Of a stretch of 46,427 nucleotides of DNA, positions 32,829 to 42,426 are shown piece after piece. The translations under genes were made by a program, and so were the position numbers. The first letter of the stretch is position 1; the number at the start of each line of letters is the position of its first letter. The DNA is from Pleurotus ostreatus/Saccharomyces cerevisiae fusant (taxonomy: Eukaryota > Opisthokonta), in NCBI GenBank assembly GCA_024196135.1, contig JAMQCK010000162.1, positions 1 through 46,427 on the forward strand. Reading direction: 5' to 3'. The notes beneath the pieces are model-generated. The model ran no database searches. It was not told where the DNA came from and worked only from the letters and a program-made list of their open reading frames with translations.

Positions 32829-33311
32829 TCGTGCAGGCAGTGAGTATTGCGGCCGGGGGCCGGGTGGGGATGGGATGGCAGGACCAGCCAGGTGGGTCTG
32901 GCCGCGAGGGTGTGCGAGCACGGAGTTGGTCTGGCCGATACTGCAATCCAAAGTTTGATGGTATACAGTGCTATGCTGCACATGCTTGTGTATTTTATAT
33001 CAAAGTCTTGAGGATCACTGCACTTTTCCCAAGACATGTGCCTTTTGCGCGACACTGCTAACCGGTACGGTTACATCCACACCTACTGTCATGGTGATGC
33101 GCACTGACTTACTCCTGCTGCAGAGCGCCTCTCTTCTCTTTCAACCGTCTCCAAAGCATACGGCGAGAGTGCCTTTCCCGTTGTTGATCTTTGCAGAACG
33201 TCATGAGCGCGCGAAGAGCGCCACGCAAGCCTCGCGAAGCTGGCTGAAACGACATGCTGTGCTTGTCAAAGTGAATCATCAATCGGCTCATCAATGAGTA
33301 CGTCGGATTAC
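32829..33311. other. No gene recognised; downstream of the 531-aa gene
   Basis: This includes the 3' flank of the minus-strand paralogue. No terminator signal is distinctive and no repeat was recognised. Confidence 0.35.
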
Positions 33312-35138
33312 TTACCGGCGTAGCATCTCCTCGGTAACATCTTTGGATCCCAGAAAAGGCATGTCACGCAAGATATTACTGTACGCTCGCGAAAGGACCA
33401 TTTTTCCACCTCTCAATGACCGCGCCACTGATACCCAGCCTTCGAGCCGCTCGGCCAGATAGAAACCGGTAATTGGCGAAAAACTACCGGGATTGGTGCC
33501 GGGCACATTCATGTCGCTGAATGAGGCGGTCTCGGGTGCTGGGCCCATTAGGGAGATGATCGCAGCTAGGTCCAAGCTGGTGTGCAGAGTGGTGACAGCT
33601 GACACCCACGCATTGATACGCTCTCGACGTTGCAAGGGTTCTTTTTGTAGTCTCAGGATATTGTGCAACTCACGGAGTTGCACAGGATTACCGACGAGTC
33701 CAAAAACTCTGCGAACTGCTGCAGATGATCCTCTGATGATGTCATCCATTTCTCGCTCGATCCTCCTCAGCACCTTGGGAATATGCTCCGCGTGGCGCAC
33801 GAGCACAGTTACAGCCGATTGCAGGGGACCGTAGTCGCTATACCGTAGCAGGAAACCATGGGACTCCAGTAAAGCCAGAATTGACGTGCTGCTCTGCAAC
33901 TCTGCGTAGATGCTGAGAGCAGCGGCGACGGTGTCGGAGGAGGCTGGCGCAACCTCGTCAAGGATTGCCAGGAGACAGTCCTGAGTCTCAGCAGATTGCT
34001 CGCTAAGAGACATCACATAGCGGAAGAGGTCCCTGGAGGGGAATTCCGAGAATCGAGAGACCAAGTGTGTTTGGATAGCAGCACGCAATTGCGACCGACT
34101 TTCTGCGCGATCTGACAGCTGGTAGGAAGAAGGTTGATGACGGTGAGTTTTTGAGTCCAAGAGCGGAGCGTCGGCAGTCTGGCAACGCCCCTGAGAGGCA
34201 GAAGAGCTCGTCACAGGGTTTAAGGGGTGCCTGCCTGTAGTATACTGTAAGAAGGCCGATTGTGCAAAGGCAGGATGACGTACTATCCTGGATATCAATT
34301 AGCACCTTCTGCAACGATTGCCACCCCAGCATCTCGGTTATATCGTCAAGCATGTCTTGCACGAGCTTATCAACACCTCGCGTGCTTGTAGTGGCAAGCA
34401 AGGACGTCAACAGTTCCGCCCAAGCCCACAGCACGGCGTCATCGACGTCATGTAATCCAGCTACGTCAAAGGCCTTGATCGTTGCTCCAGCAGAGTTCGC
34501 TATGGCGAGGACCATGTGATGATCACATGATATGTCACGTCGTCTTCAAAGTGCTCAGATTTTGACCATTTGCGGAAAAGCGGGGTGAAAACTTACCTGA
34601 TTTCCTTGCTCATTTCTGTCAGCAGCTCCATCACGTACAGCAAACAGGCATGAGCTTCGGTGAAGCCGGCCTTGAACTCGCATACAACCCGCCAGATGTC
34701 CGAAAGCCAGCTGGCGATGATCTTCAACGTTTCCCGGAGTAATTTTTGCTGTACAGGCAGCTTTGTACTGTTGGTGAAGCCGGCGAGAAGGTCTGAGAGC
34801 GTGCGCCGTCTTTTGCTTAGGTCAAGCATGGGCCTCCCGGTGCACAATGACTTCGCATTTGTCACACCTTCCAGTACTAAGCGCCATATGTCACACCAGG
34901 CAGTTGGGGGGACGATCAGAAAGCAATGACGCACAAGAAGGCATCAGGACCGACTTTTCGTTGTTTGTTCCCCGGAACGGCGGTCCAGCGCCGCGAGTAT
35001 ATGTCTATCGACAAAATCACGCAACGCCTCAGGGGGCATGCCCTCGAAGACGTCGATTATCCTAGCCAGCTGTATATCATAAGGGGTGCGTGTGTTGGCT
35101 TCACCTACATACCTTGATTTGACGATGCCAGGCGGCAT
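33312..35138 (-). CDS. Uncharacterised helical protein, paralogue A (531 aa, 5 exons)
   Basis: Exons are 35138-35113, 35061-34955, 34876-34597, 34543-34284 and 34234-33312. Introns are 51, 78, 53 and 49 bp, in phases 2, 1, 2 and 1. The model was checked against the neighbouring paralogue: the first two exons are the same length in both (26 and 107 bp) and all four phases agree. Shared blocks include W(L/F)S(D/N)IWR, a LQSAV.TL.RH segment and the C-terminal GWVS.A.S.RGG (from residue 489). The sequence is rich in predicted helix, without a signal peptide or membrane span. It resembles an Agaricomycete-specific family I remember only as unnamed; no function is known. The third acceptor and the second donor (GTCGGT) are the weakest sites. 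Confidence 0.75.
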
Positions 35139-35303
35139 TCCGATGTGGTCGCTTCCAAAGTGGGTGAATGAATTTTACATGCGAAAATTTTCTTCGCCAC
35201 ACGATCAGGCACGAAAGCGCTGTCGTCATGCCATCGTCACTTTCAGTCACCACACCTGGAATCCGATATCCCCTCGCGCATGCTGCACGAATACTGGGAG
35301 ATT

Positions 35304-35445
35304 ATTCTGAATGAGCGACGCATAGAGGCGACGCGCGGATTGTGGCCTTTTAGGTGGCATTTTGAACAGAACGGCCTCCGATTGGCTAGGCCACAATATT
35401 CCCTTTCAATTTACCCGTTGCCTTTATGCTGCGCTGATTCAGAAT
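35304..35445. mobile_element. Short foldback repeat in the shared promoter (142 bp)
   Basis: Outer inverted ends ATTCTGAAT, with further pairing through GCATA.AGGC and TTGTGGCCT, make arms of about 45 bp. It lies between the two divergent paralogues, 75 bp from E3 copy 2. Confidence 0.5.
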
Positions 35446-35519
35446 TTGTTCACAACAGTTTTGCAGTAATCTCCGGGGAAAACTGAATCCCTGGTCTGGT
35501 GAGTTCAGGAGATCAATCA

Positions 35520-35901
35520 CAGCGGCGGCCAGATCAATTGCGCGCTGCCTTTTTCGGAGAGATCGCCAAGGCGCGTATTGACGAGCTCGGTGGGCCTCAA
35601 GAACCTCATAGAACGTTAGAGATCCATGACAACCCCCATCCGCATACCAGCTGTGCGGGGGAGTGCTCCTGACGCTCACAAAGCGTGTCAGGGTGTGTCC
35701 TATGGCACTACATGCCCTCACGTAGGGCAATCCGCATATCTCACAGTACATACGCTCGTTCCGCCTGAACCTTCGTATTCCGGGGCTTTTCTACTCGCTC
35801 TACCATTTTGTGAGGGAGCCAGATTTTTCCAACCACCTCCGACGCCCGCCTCGGTTATTTTCCGAGAAAGGCAGCCCGCAATTGATCTGGCCATCACTGT
35901 A
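35520..35901 (+). mobile_element. TIR element E3, copy 2 (382 bp), in a divergent promoter
   Basis: It is full-length, with ends CAGCGGCGGCCAGATCAATT and its imperfect inverse, about 110-bp arms, and an internal hairpin CTGACGCTC...GCGTGTCAG. It is nearly identical to the 14434-14743 part of E3 copy 1. It occupies nearly half of the 821 bp between the divergent paralogues and ends 58 bp before the ATG at 35960. Confidence 0.8.
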
Positions 35902-35959
35902 GATCATGCTGACCTCACTGATAACGTAATCTCTTTCATCTCCCTGTCTTTCCTTTCCC

Positions 35960-37713
35960 ATGTCGATGGTGAAACCAAGCGACCAGTACGACAGCAACGC
36001 GCCCCATGTTCCCCTTGCTGCTCATCTCATTTATCCGTCAGAATCAACGAGATCTTGGATGGTCTACCCTCGGACGAGTGCCAACAATGCATAGAGCGCT
36101 GGCTGCTGCCCGTGCTCGATACACTGCCAGATGACGAAGTAGACAAAGGTTTGCAATCTTTGGCCTCCCCAATGTCTTGTTGGTGATGTCTTTCTCAGCT
36201 TTGACGTCTGCAAGGGGCATGAAAGCCGAATATTCCAAGGCACCGACGCTCAATCTCAAAAATCGTTGTCGTGAAGCCCAGGATATAATGCAACAACTAT
36301 CCAAACATGGGATCGTTGAGAGAATCTGGAGTCAAGAGCAACGTGATCGAAGAGACCTTCTGGAGGATGTCGTCGACATAATCACCGGATGGTTTTCCAA
36401 CATTTGGAGGACCATCCATGAAGTGAAGGGCAATTTTCGCCACGTGCACAATTGCCTCCTCTGGTCTTTAGGTACAGCGTCGAAGATAGTGGCATTGTCC
36501 GCTCAGTCAAGGTGTGCCTACTAGCTGGCTAGCCCTTCAGTGTCCCTAACTAATTTTTCATGTCTTGCTGCCAGTCCTGCCCACAATATCCCAATTGTCA
36601 TTTCAATCAACTCTGGAGGAGGCGAACGCATTCGGCTCTTCGAGGTTTCCGGCCTTCTAGATATTCGTGTCGCAGCTTTCTGGCTGTGGAGGGACCTCTT
36701 CACGACCATGTTCGCTGTGAACCCGAAGCGTGCACGAGTCATGGCACCGGCCATGTTCAGCGAAATCGCAGACACGATGGGGTGGTCAGCTCTTCAGCAG
36801 ATACTTGTCAGCGGTGGAGATGGTGAGTCGACGTCATTGATAGGGTCCTCGAATAACCTGACCCCGTCCAAAAGGCCTGGATGAGAAATGCACGGGCCCG
36901 GAGCATGAGGCAAAGGAGCAACTTGCTCTATTCCGAGATGCCCTGAACTCTCATCTCATAGAACAGTTCGGTGCCTGCCCCTCTGTTGAGCTGTACCGTG
37001 CTGCTATCTCTACCGCTCGTAGCAACATCGAAGCGAGGGCCGACCTGTTGTCCGCTCTTCGGGAAGTCGATATCACATCTCATGACATCCTCGTAGCCAC
37101 GCTCACGATCCACATTGACGCCGACCACCCTCGCGGGATTGTGGAATCGCTTGCGACTCATCGACATCTCTTTCGTGTCGACGATTTCTCTCACCTGCAG
37201 TCTGCTGTCTCTACCCTTGCGCGGCATGAGTTGCACCTAAGGGATGCGCTCGCGATTGTCTCACAAGAGCTGACAAACATCATCACCTCTCTTCGCACGA
37301 TGGTCCTCGATACGTTCATACACATCAATGATCTTCCACACCAAGACACCCTTGCCGCAATCTTCAAACTCCGTCTTGGCTCCCAGACACGTCGAAGCAC
37401 AATCAGACAGTGGGTTCTTACTGCCGCGGGGTCCGTTCAGCATCTTGGTTCGTCGCCCATCATAACTGGCCCGCCCGCGGATCATTTCTTTGATGCGGCA
37501 ACATCCGTTGATGTCATGGACCTAATCAATCCTGTCCTGTCCTGTGCAGCCGACCTTGCCCCCTACCTGAGCGATAGCCTTGGGGGGTGGGTGTCGTTGG
37601 CATCTTCGATTAGAGGAGGTGAAAAAAGACTACAGGGTGCATACAGCAAGATATTGAAGGAGATGGCCTTCTTCAAAGCGCCCGACGTGGTTGACGCGAT
37701 GATTCTGCAGTGA
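35960..37713 (+). CDS. Uncharacterised helical protein, paralogue B (510 aa, 5 exons)
   Basis: Exons are 35960-35985, 36042-36148, 36199-36511, 36575-36822 and 36875-37713. Introns are 56, 50, 63 and 52 bp, in phases 2, 1, 2 and 1, and the whole reads in one frame to the TGA at 37711. The third intron has a good CTAAC branch site. The order of conserved blocks is that of paralogue A, with overall similarity clear but low; the C-terminal GGWVSLASSIRGG starts at residue 468. No catalytic motif, membrane span or signal peptide is visible. The two genes are transcribed away from each other and could share regulation, but E3 now lies immediately upstream of this one. Confidence 0.8.
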
Positions 37714-38180
37714 GCGTTTCGGTGGCCCTTCCCAGTCTCCTTTTACTGATAAAATTGACATGTGAAGCATATCATCATATCCCAACAAGGCTCATGTCTG
37801 TGCTGGACTTCAACAGCTTTCCAGATTCTGCAAAGGTCATCGCACAGAAACTGGCACCAAGCAACGGGGTTGGAGCAAGCGTGAAAGCATGAAATCGGAC
37901 AGTGCCTCTTTACGCCTTTGGCAGTAGTAGATGGGGTCGCTACACTTTTCTGACATGTCTCTTGTGGAGAAGTTACATACAACATGCTGGATGTGCTCTG
38001 AGCAAAGACGTCTGTTTCGTACGTGAGCTGCTTCCTAATGGCATACATTCTGCCGAAAAAGGATCATGGCCACACTTTCACGCTGCGCAATCACGGTTTG
38101 TGTGGGGGAGGCTTGGGCTATCTGGAAAGGTGCTCTTAGCCATTGTGCACACTCAGATGGCGATGACAATGGTGACGATG
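37714..38180. other. 3' flank of paralogue B; no gene recognised
   Basis: Only short frames are present. The sequence at 38171-38180 is the target of the E4 element that follows. Confidence 0.4.
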
Positions 38181-38418
38181 TGTTGACATTTGTGGGTCCA
38201 ACCCGGACATCGTGTCCGGGCATGACTCACATGACTCATGTGGATCCGTGTGGATCGTCGTGGATCTTCGTAGAAGATCCTGGTTTTTCTCATGTACGAC
38301 TTATATACAGGCCCGAGAGGGCGAAAATACTACTCAGAGCGATTCATTCCTTCCTTTCCCCCTCTTCTCTGTGTGCCTCAAGATCCAGTAAGACTTCCGC
38401 AAGCAAACTACGTCAAGA
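38181..38418. mobile_element. LTR-like element E4, copy 2 (238 bp)
   Basis: It begins TGTTGACA, ends CGTCAAGA, and has perfect 5-bp flanks CGATG at 38176-38180 and 38419-38423. It shares with copy 1 the CCGGACATCG.GTCCGG palindrome, the CATGACTCACATGACTCATG block and the ACTTATATACAGG TATA-like box. Copies are about 75-80% identical, with greater divergence in the right half. Confidence 0.7.
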
Positions 38419-38638
38419 CGATGGGATGGAAAGCGCCGCAGACGCTGTTTGGACATCGCCACCCACGGCGGCAAGTCGGCCCGGAGCCTGTCTGCCGCCC
38501 TCTGCCGCTCATCGCTTCATTTTCCTCCCATTGTCGTACACGGGCCAACAGCCGCAAAAAAGCCCCATACGGTGGTTAACCTATATCCGAACTAGGGCTC
38601 CGTAGAAAATAGGTCTGTTTGAAACAGCTGTTTGTAAA

Positions 38639-38666
38639 CACTGTTATTAACACGTTAATAACAGTG
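38639..38666. other. Perfect 12-bp inverted repeat around CACG
   Basis: CACTGTTATTAA and its complement flank a 4-base centre, and weaker pairing continues outside. A partly similar GTTTGAAAC..TGTTTGTAA block is found in inverted orientation near 39757-39780, so this may be the end of a further element of about 1.1 kb; that link is weak. Confidence 0.5.
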
Positions 38667-39012
38667 ACTTACAGCGAGGGCTGAGACTGGCATGTTTGAA
38701 AGTGTATATAATCGCGATTCTTAAGAGCGCAAGAAGCACCCTCAACCTCGGTGTTCGGTCCAGTCCCACCGACTCCAGTGGCAAGGAACGAGGTCAGGAC
38801 GGTGTTTGCCGAGCGGGGCGTCGGTGACGGACTCGTCACGTATGTGACTGTTCAACCTCGTGCCAGTCCTCCATCGCCCTCGGCTTCATCGGCAGCTCAC
38901 GAACCCTCGCCACCCGCATAGAGAGCTACGGCCTGCTTGGGTGCTGCGTCAACCTTACTATGTATTGGTGCTACATGCATACTTACCCGTCGCGCCACAG
39001 CGTGTCGAGCTC

Positions 39013-39430
39013 TACCACCCCGTCTCGGGAAATGCAACAGTCTCTGATGACGTCGTGTTGCACGGGCAATCCCTACCCTTGTAGACCTCGCGCTCGTATG
39101 AAAGCTCGCATACATGCTCTTGACATGTCTCTATACATGCAGTTATATTTTCATGGATATTGACCGAGAAGCGCTCACCGTATACGCCGTGCAACACTGG
39201 TCGAAGGGTAATGCAACACTTTCTCGGCAGATGCCGGGAAACTTGTGGATTTTCTGCACAATGCGCAACGTGCTCTGTCTGCTCCAGGACGGCACACTGT
39301 ATATATTCCCATGCGTACAAGGGGTTGACGAAGTATCTAAGCGATACGCTTTCTGAGAGGCTGGGAAAGCGGGGTGTTGCATTTCTGATACACCCTGCCG
39401 TTTTGTTGCATATCCCGTGACGGGGTGGTA
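39013..39430. mobile_element. TIR element (418 bp)
   Basis: The ends pair as TACCACCCCGTCTCGGGA and its inverse, through ATGCAACA, about 27 bp with two mismatches. TGTTGCA and TGCAACA units recur inside. The flanking frames on both strands are short and unsupported. Confidence 0.6.
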
Positions 39431-40175
39431 CATCTCCTTCGCCTTCTCCAAATGCGAGGGCGACGGCGACAGGAATTTCCTCAGTTCACCAGCTGAGACA
39501 CGTCGCTCTCGATATTTCTCATACCATATCGCCTCTCCTACCGTCCTCCTTGTCTCCGTCCTGATTCCTTTCCTCTGCGCGCGCCTTCTCGACAAGAATG
39601 AGCGGCACATGGACCAGGGTGTGGTTCAGTCGACGTACACGGCCCGAAAATCAACGAAAGCCATCACAGAGACCACCTGGGCCCCTCCAAACTTCAATAT
39701 ACATTTTTTACATGTAAGAAATGCATTTCTAACACTGTATCTCACAGTTCCTTACAAACAGTTTCAAACACCATACTTACTTACAAACAGCGGCAATTTC
39801 TTACACTTACTAACATACAGGGGCCCCGGGAATTATATACGGAGCCCTAATCCGAACCATCACCTCTCTCACGAAACAGTCCATCATGCACCTGATGAAA
39901 ATCTATAAAACCCAGGAATCACTTCCGAGGCCTTCATCCGCATGTGCATGCGTTCTCAGAGCAAGAACTGCGTGATTGCGAGCGGCTTTTCCAGACACTA
40001 ATCCACCTCTGCCGCCCCATGTATAGGCTCACAATGAGGGCTTGTGAGGGCGTCAGACCACATGTGGGGTCCTCCTCCAGTCGTCGCTAACACTTCTGTT
40101 GATAGCTCTCACTGTGCACCCGAGACCGGGTTACGATCACCCTGCGGTCATCAGAAAATCCGGTTGATGCAGTGA
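39431..40175. other. No gene supported
   Basis: A pyrimidine-rich tract at about 39530-39590 precedes an ATG at 39598, a promoter-like arrangement, but the frame that follows is short and featureless. Repeated CTTACAAACAG-like units lie at about 39757-39800. Confidence 0.35.
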
Positions 40176-40414
40176 CACAGCCGGCAAAAGCTGGCGCAGT
40201 CTAATCTGACTGTGACGAGCGCAGTCAGCTCGCAGTACTTGACGCAGTATGATAAGCGAGGTTTGCCGTGAGGTGGTACAAAGGCCACCCCGCCCAGGTG
40301 CTTACCCGCCTACCACCTCATGGTCTGACCTCATAGATCATACTGCAGCTGAACTGCGCCAGCTACTGCGCTCGTCGCAGTCAGATAAAGGTGCGCCGAA
40401 GCTTGCCGGCTGTG
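40176..40414. mobile_element. Foldback element (239 bp)
   Basis: The arms begin CACAGCCGGCAA at both ends and pair over about 80 bp through GACGAGCGCAGT and GCAGTATGAT, around a loop of about 95 bp that contains a further GTGGT/ACCAC pair. Flanking TGA on both sides (40173-40175 and 40415-40417) suggests a 3-bp target duplication. The left arm carries the GGCAAAAGC motif. Confidence 0.65.
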
Positions 40415-40870
40415 TGAATGCCTAGTTTTCCGGGTGATTATCGGGTAGCGGCACGGTTACAGGATTTCGGTCCCCGAATCGCGCCCTGGAGCGCTATATT
40501 GCTTGTTTATAGTAATTTGAGGTATGTCACCACTCCGACGTGCCACACTGGTCACTTGCTTCTCGTCCCGCTCCATCCGGGGCGCTTAGCGTTCGAGTGT
40601 AGTTTATGATATCGCAGGATCTATCCAGAGGCTCTGGGTGCATAATTCGGCAGTGAAACGGCTCTCAACGGAGTTTGCTTGCTAAAAATGCTTCGGGGAT
40701 GTATTCACAAGCGTGATCCATGCAGATCTCCGGGAGTGAATGAGAGGCGTACTTGCAATAGAGCTTAACATCTGTGAAGAATATTCCTAAACCTGAGAAT
40801 AGACAATCAAGCCCACGGACGGCCAAAAGCGAGTTCAACCGTAATCTACCACGCATGTGACAGTACGTTA
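40415..40870. other. No gene or repeat recognised
   Basis: Only short frames occur on either strand. Confidence 0.4.
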
Positions 40871-41066
40871 GGCCCCCGGCATCTCACCAAAATGTCCGAT
40901 CTTGATGCGACGATTTGAAGACCCAAAACGCGCCAACGTTCGATCCCAGTGCGCCGGATTTAGGCAAGTTTGAGAGGTGATAACGAATTCAAATGCGACG
41001 GTCGGGCCTTGTCGTCGTCCCTCAGGTTCGATCCATTGTGCGCCAGATCCGGGGGTCATGTCGGAC
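40871..41066. repeat. Array of degenerate GGATCGAAC motifs, copy 2 (inverted)
   Basis: Its reverse complement matches 198-390 at the other end of the window, including the GCGCACTGGGATCGAACGT unit. It lies 30 bp from E3 copy 3, so both may belong to one larger repeat. Confidence 0.65.
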
Positions 41067-41095
41067 TTTCGCCAGCTTAAGCTTAGGACCCCACC

Positions 41096-41477
41096 TACAG
41101 AGGCGGCCAGATCAATTGCGTGCCGCCTTTCTCTGGAAAATCACCGAGGCGGGGGTCGAAGTTGGTCGGAAAAATCTGCCTCCCTTACAGAATGGTAGAG
41201 CGAGTAGAAAAGCCCCGGAATACGAAGGTTCAGGCGGGACGAGCGTATGTGCTGTGAGATATGCGGATTGCCTTAGTGAGGGCATGTAGTGCCATATGAC
41301 ACACCCTGACACGCTTTGTGAGCGTCAGGAGCACTCCCTCGCACAGTCGGTACGCGGATGGGGGTTTTTCTTGACGCTCTACCGTCCTATGAGGTTTTTG
41401 AGGCCCGCCGAGCTCGTCCAATACGCGTCTCGGCGATCTTTTCGAGGGCAGCGCGCAATTGATCTGGCCGCCGCTGT
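41096..41477 (-). mobile_element. TIR element E3, copy 3 (382 bp, intact)
   Basis: It starts TACAGAGGCGGCCAGATC and ends with the inverse, GGCCGCCGCTGTA. It is uninterrupted and so defines the empty site of the E1 insertion in copy 1. Inside are the CTGACACGC...GCGTCAG hairpin and two GGTAGAGCG-type blocks at the inner ends of the arms. Confidence 0.8.
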
Positions 41478-41844
41478 AGTACGCTGCGGCGTGACTCCTT
41501 GGAAGGTAAGGAAAGTTTGTCGGTCAACTTAGAAGGGACGCCAAAGCCTCGTCGCGCCGTCGAGAGATGACCATCATCCTCGGTATATCGTTATCAGCCT
41601 GCCGTCGCCATGACACTGACAGGTTGCGCCGTCGTGCGGGATTTGCGGACCGGGAAAGGCGAACCAGTCATGTGACGTGAGCTCTTGACGAGCCGACGGC
41701 GTTCTACAATTCCGCGCATGAGGAGGAGGATAGATTCACATCTTGAGACGGCTAATGTACCGCATGAATGTGCCCGCTAGCTTGGAAATTCCGAAATGCA
41801 ACTACACGAAGGCAAAACAAGTCAGCAAGATTTCTAAGCGGGAG
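41478..41844. other. No gene recognised
   Basis: This includes the 3' flank of the minus-strand exon at 41845. No repeat was recognised. Confidence 0.4.
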
Positions 41845-42226
41845 TTACGAGCGCCAACCGTCGTGAGCATATGAGTCCCTCAGAAGCGTGTGTCGAAGGG
41901 CTGCACACCAATCCTCAATGTCTGAGTCCTCCTCTATGTTGTCCTGCTGCTCAGTGGGCTGACGACTCTCCTCGTCGGAAGTCCAAAAGTCATCGTGAAA
42001 CCCGAGCGTGTGCGGAGCGACCTCGTGTGAGTCCTCTGGGTAGATATCCTGCCGTGTTACCCGCGCTTTGGACGCGCTCCCCACCTCCTTATCATCAGCG
42101 GCACCCTCATCCTCCGACTCAGCATACAACTCCCGGTTCTTGACGAAGATCTGTGTCGCATGAGTGGCCCCCTTGTGCCCTATTGCACCTCCGCGATAAC
42201 GCATGAGCATATCACGATCAGCAAAC
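41845..42226 (-). CDS. Terminal exon of an uncharacterised acidic protein (partial)
   Basis: A CAG acceptor at 42229-42227 opens a 127-codon exon that begins FADRDMLMRYRGGAIGHKG and ends in a long acidic tail rich in Asp, Glu and Ser. A 48-bp intron (42227-42274) with a GTGAGC donor would join it to an open frame before 42275, in phase 2, but the upstream exons could not be followed with confidence. Basidiomycete proteins linked to mobile elements often carry a similar MRFRGGGVGHK motif before an acidic tail; this is from memory. It may be a relic. Confidence 0.45.
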
Positions 42227-42426
42227 CTGAGGAGCGTGATGATTAGAGTGAGTATATGACGAGAAAATGCTCACGTATTTACATAATAGGGAGGATGAGC
42301 AAGACCGGATTTCGGCTGTGAATTCCGGTTTTGAGCATAGCGAAATTCCGCTATTCCGCCGCACACATGGGGCCCAGCGCCCCTGCACTGCGTTTTTTTT
42401 CTTCTCTCCTCGTGGCTGAGCCACAT

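Noticed and set aside
39601..39690. Short TARKST stretch recalling the N-terminus of histone H3
   Set aside because: Only six residues match, the surrounding residues do not, and the frame ends in featureless sequence; chance is the better explanation.
39417..39908. 163-aa plus-strand open frame
   Set aside because: The frame crosses a TIR element border and repeated CTTACAAACAG units; composition is not protein-like in the second half.
40930..41045. tRNA gene suggested by GGTTCGATCC
   Set aside because: No anticodon or acceptor arm can be folded around it, and the same motif recurs in an irregular array.
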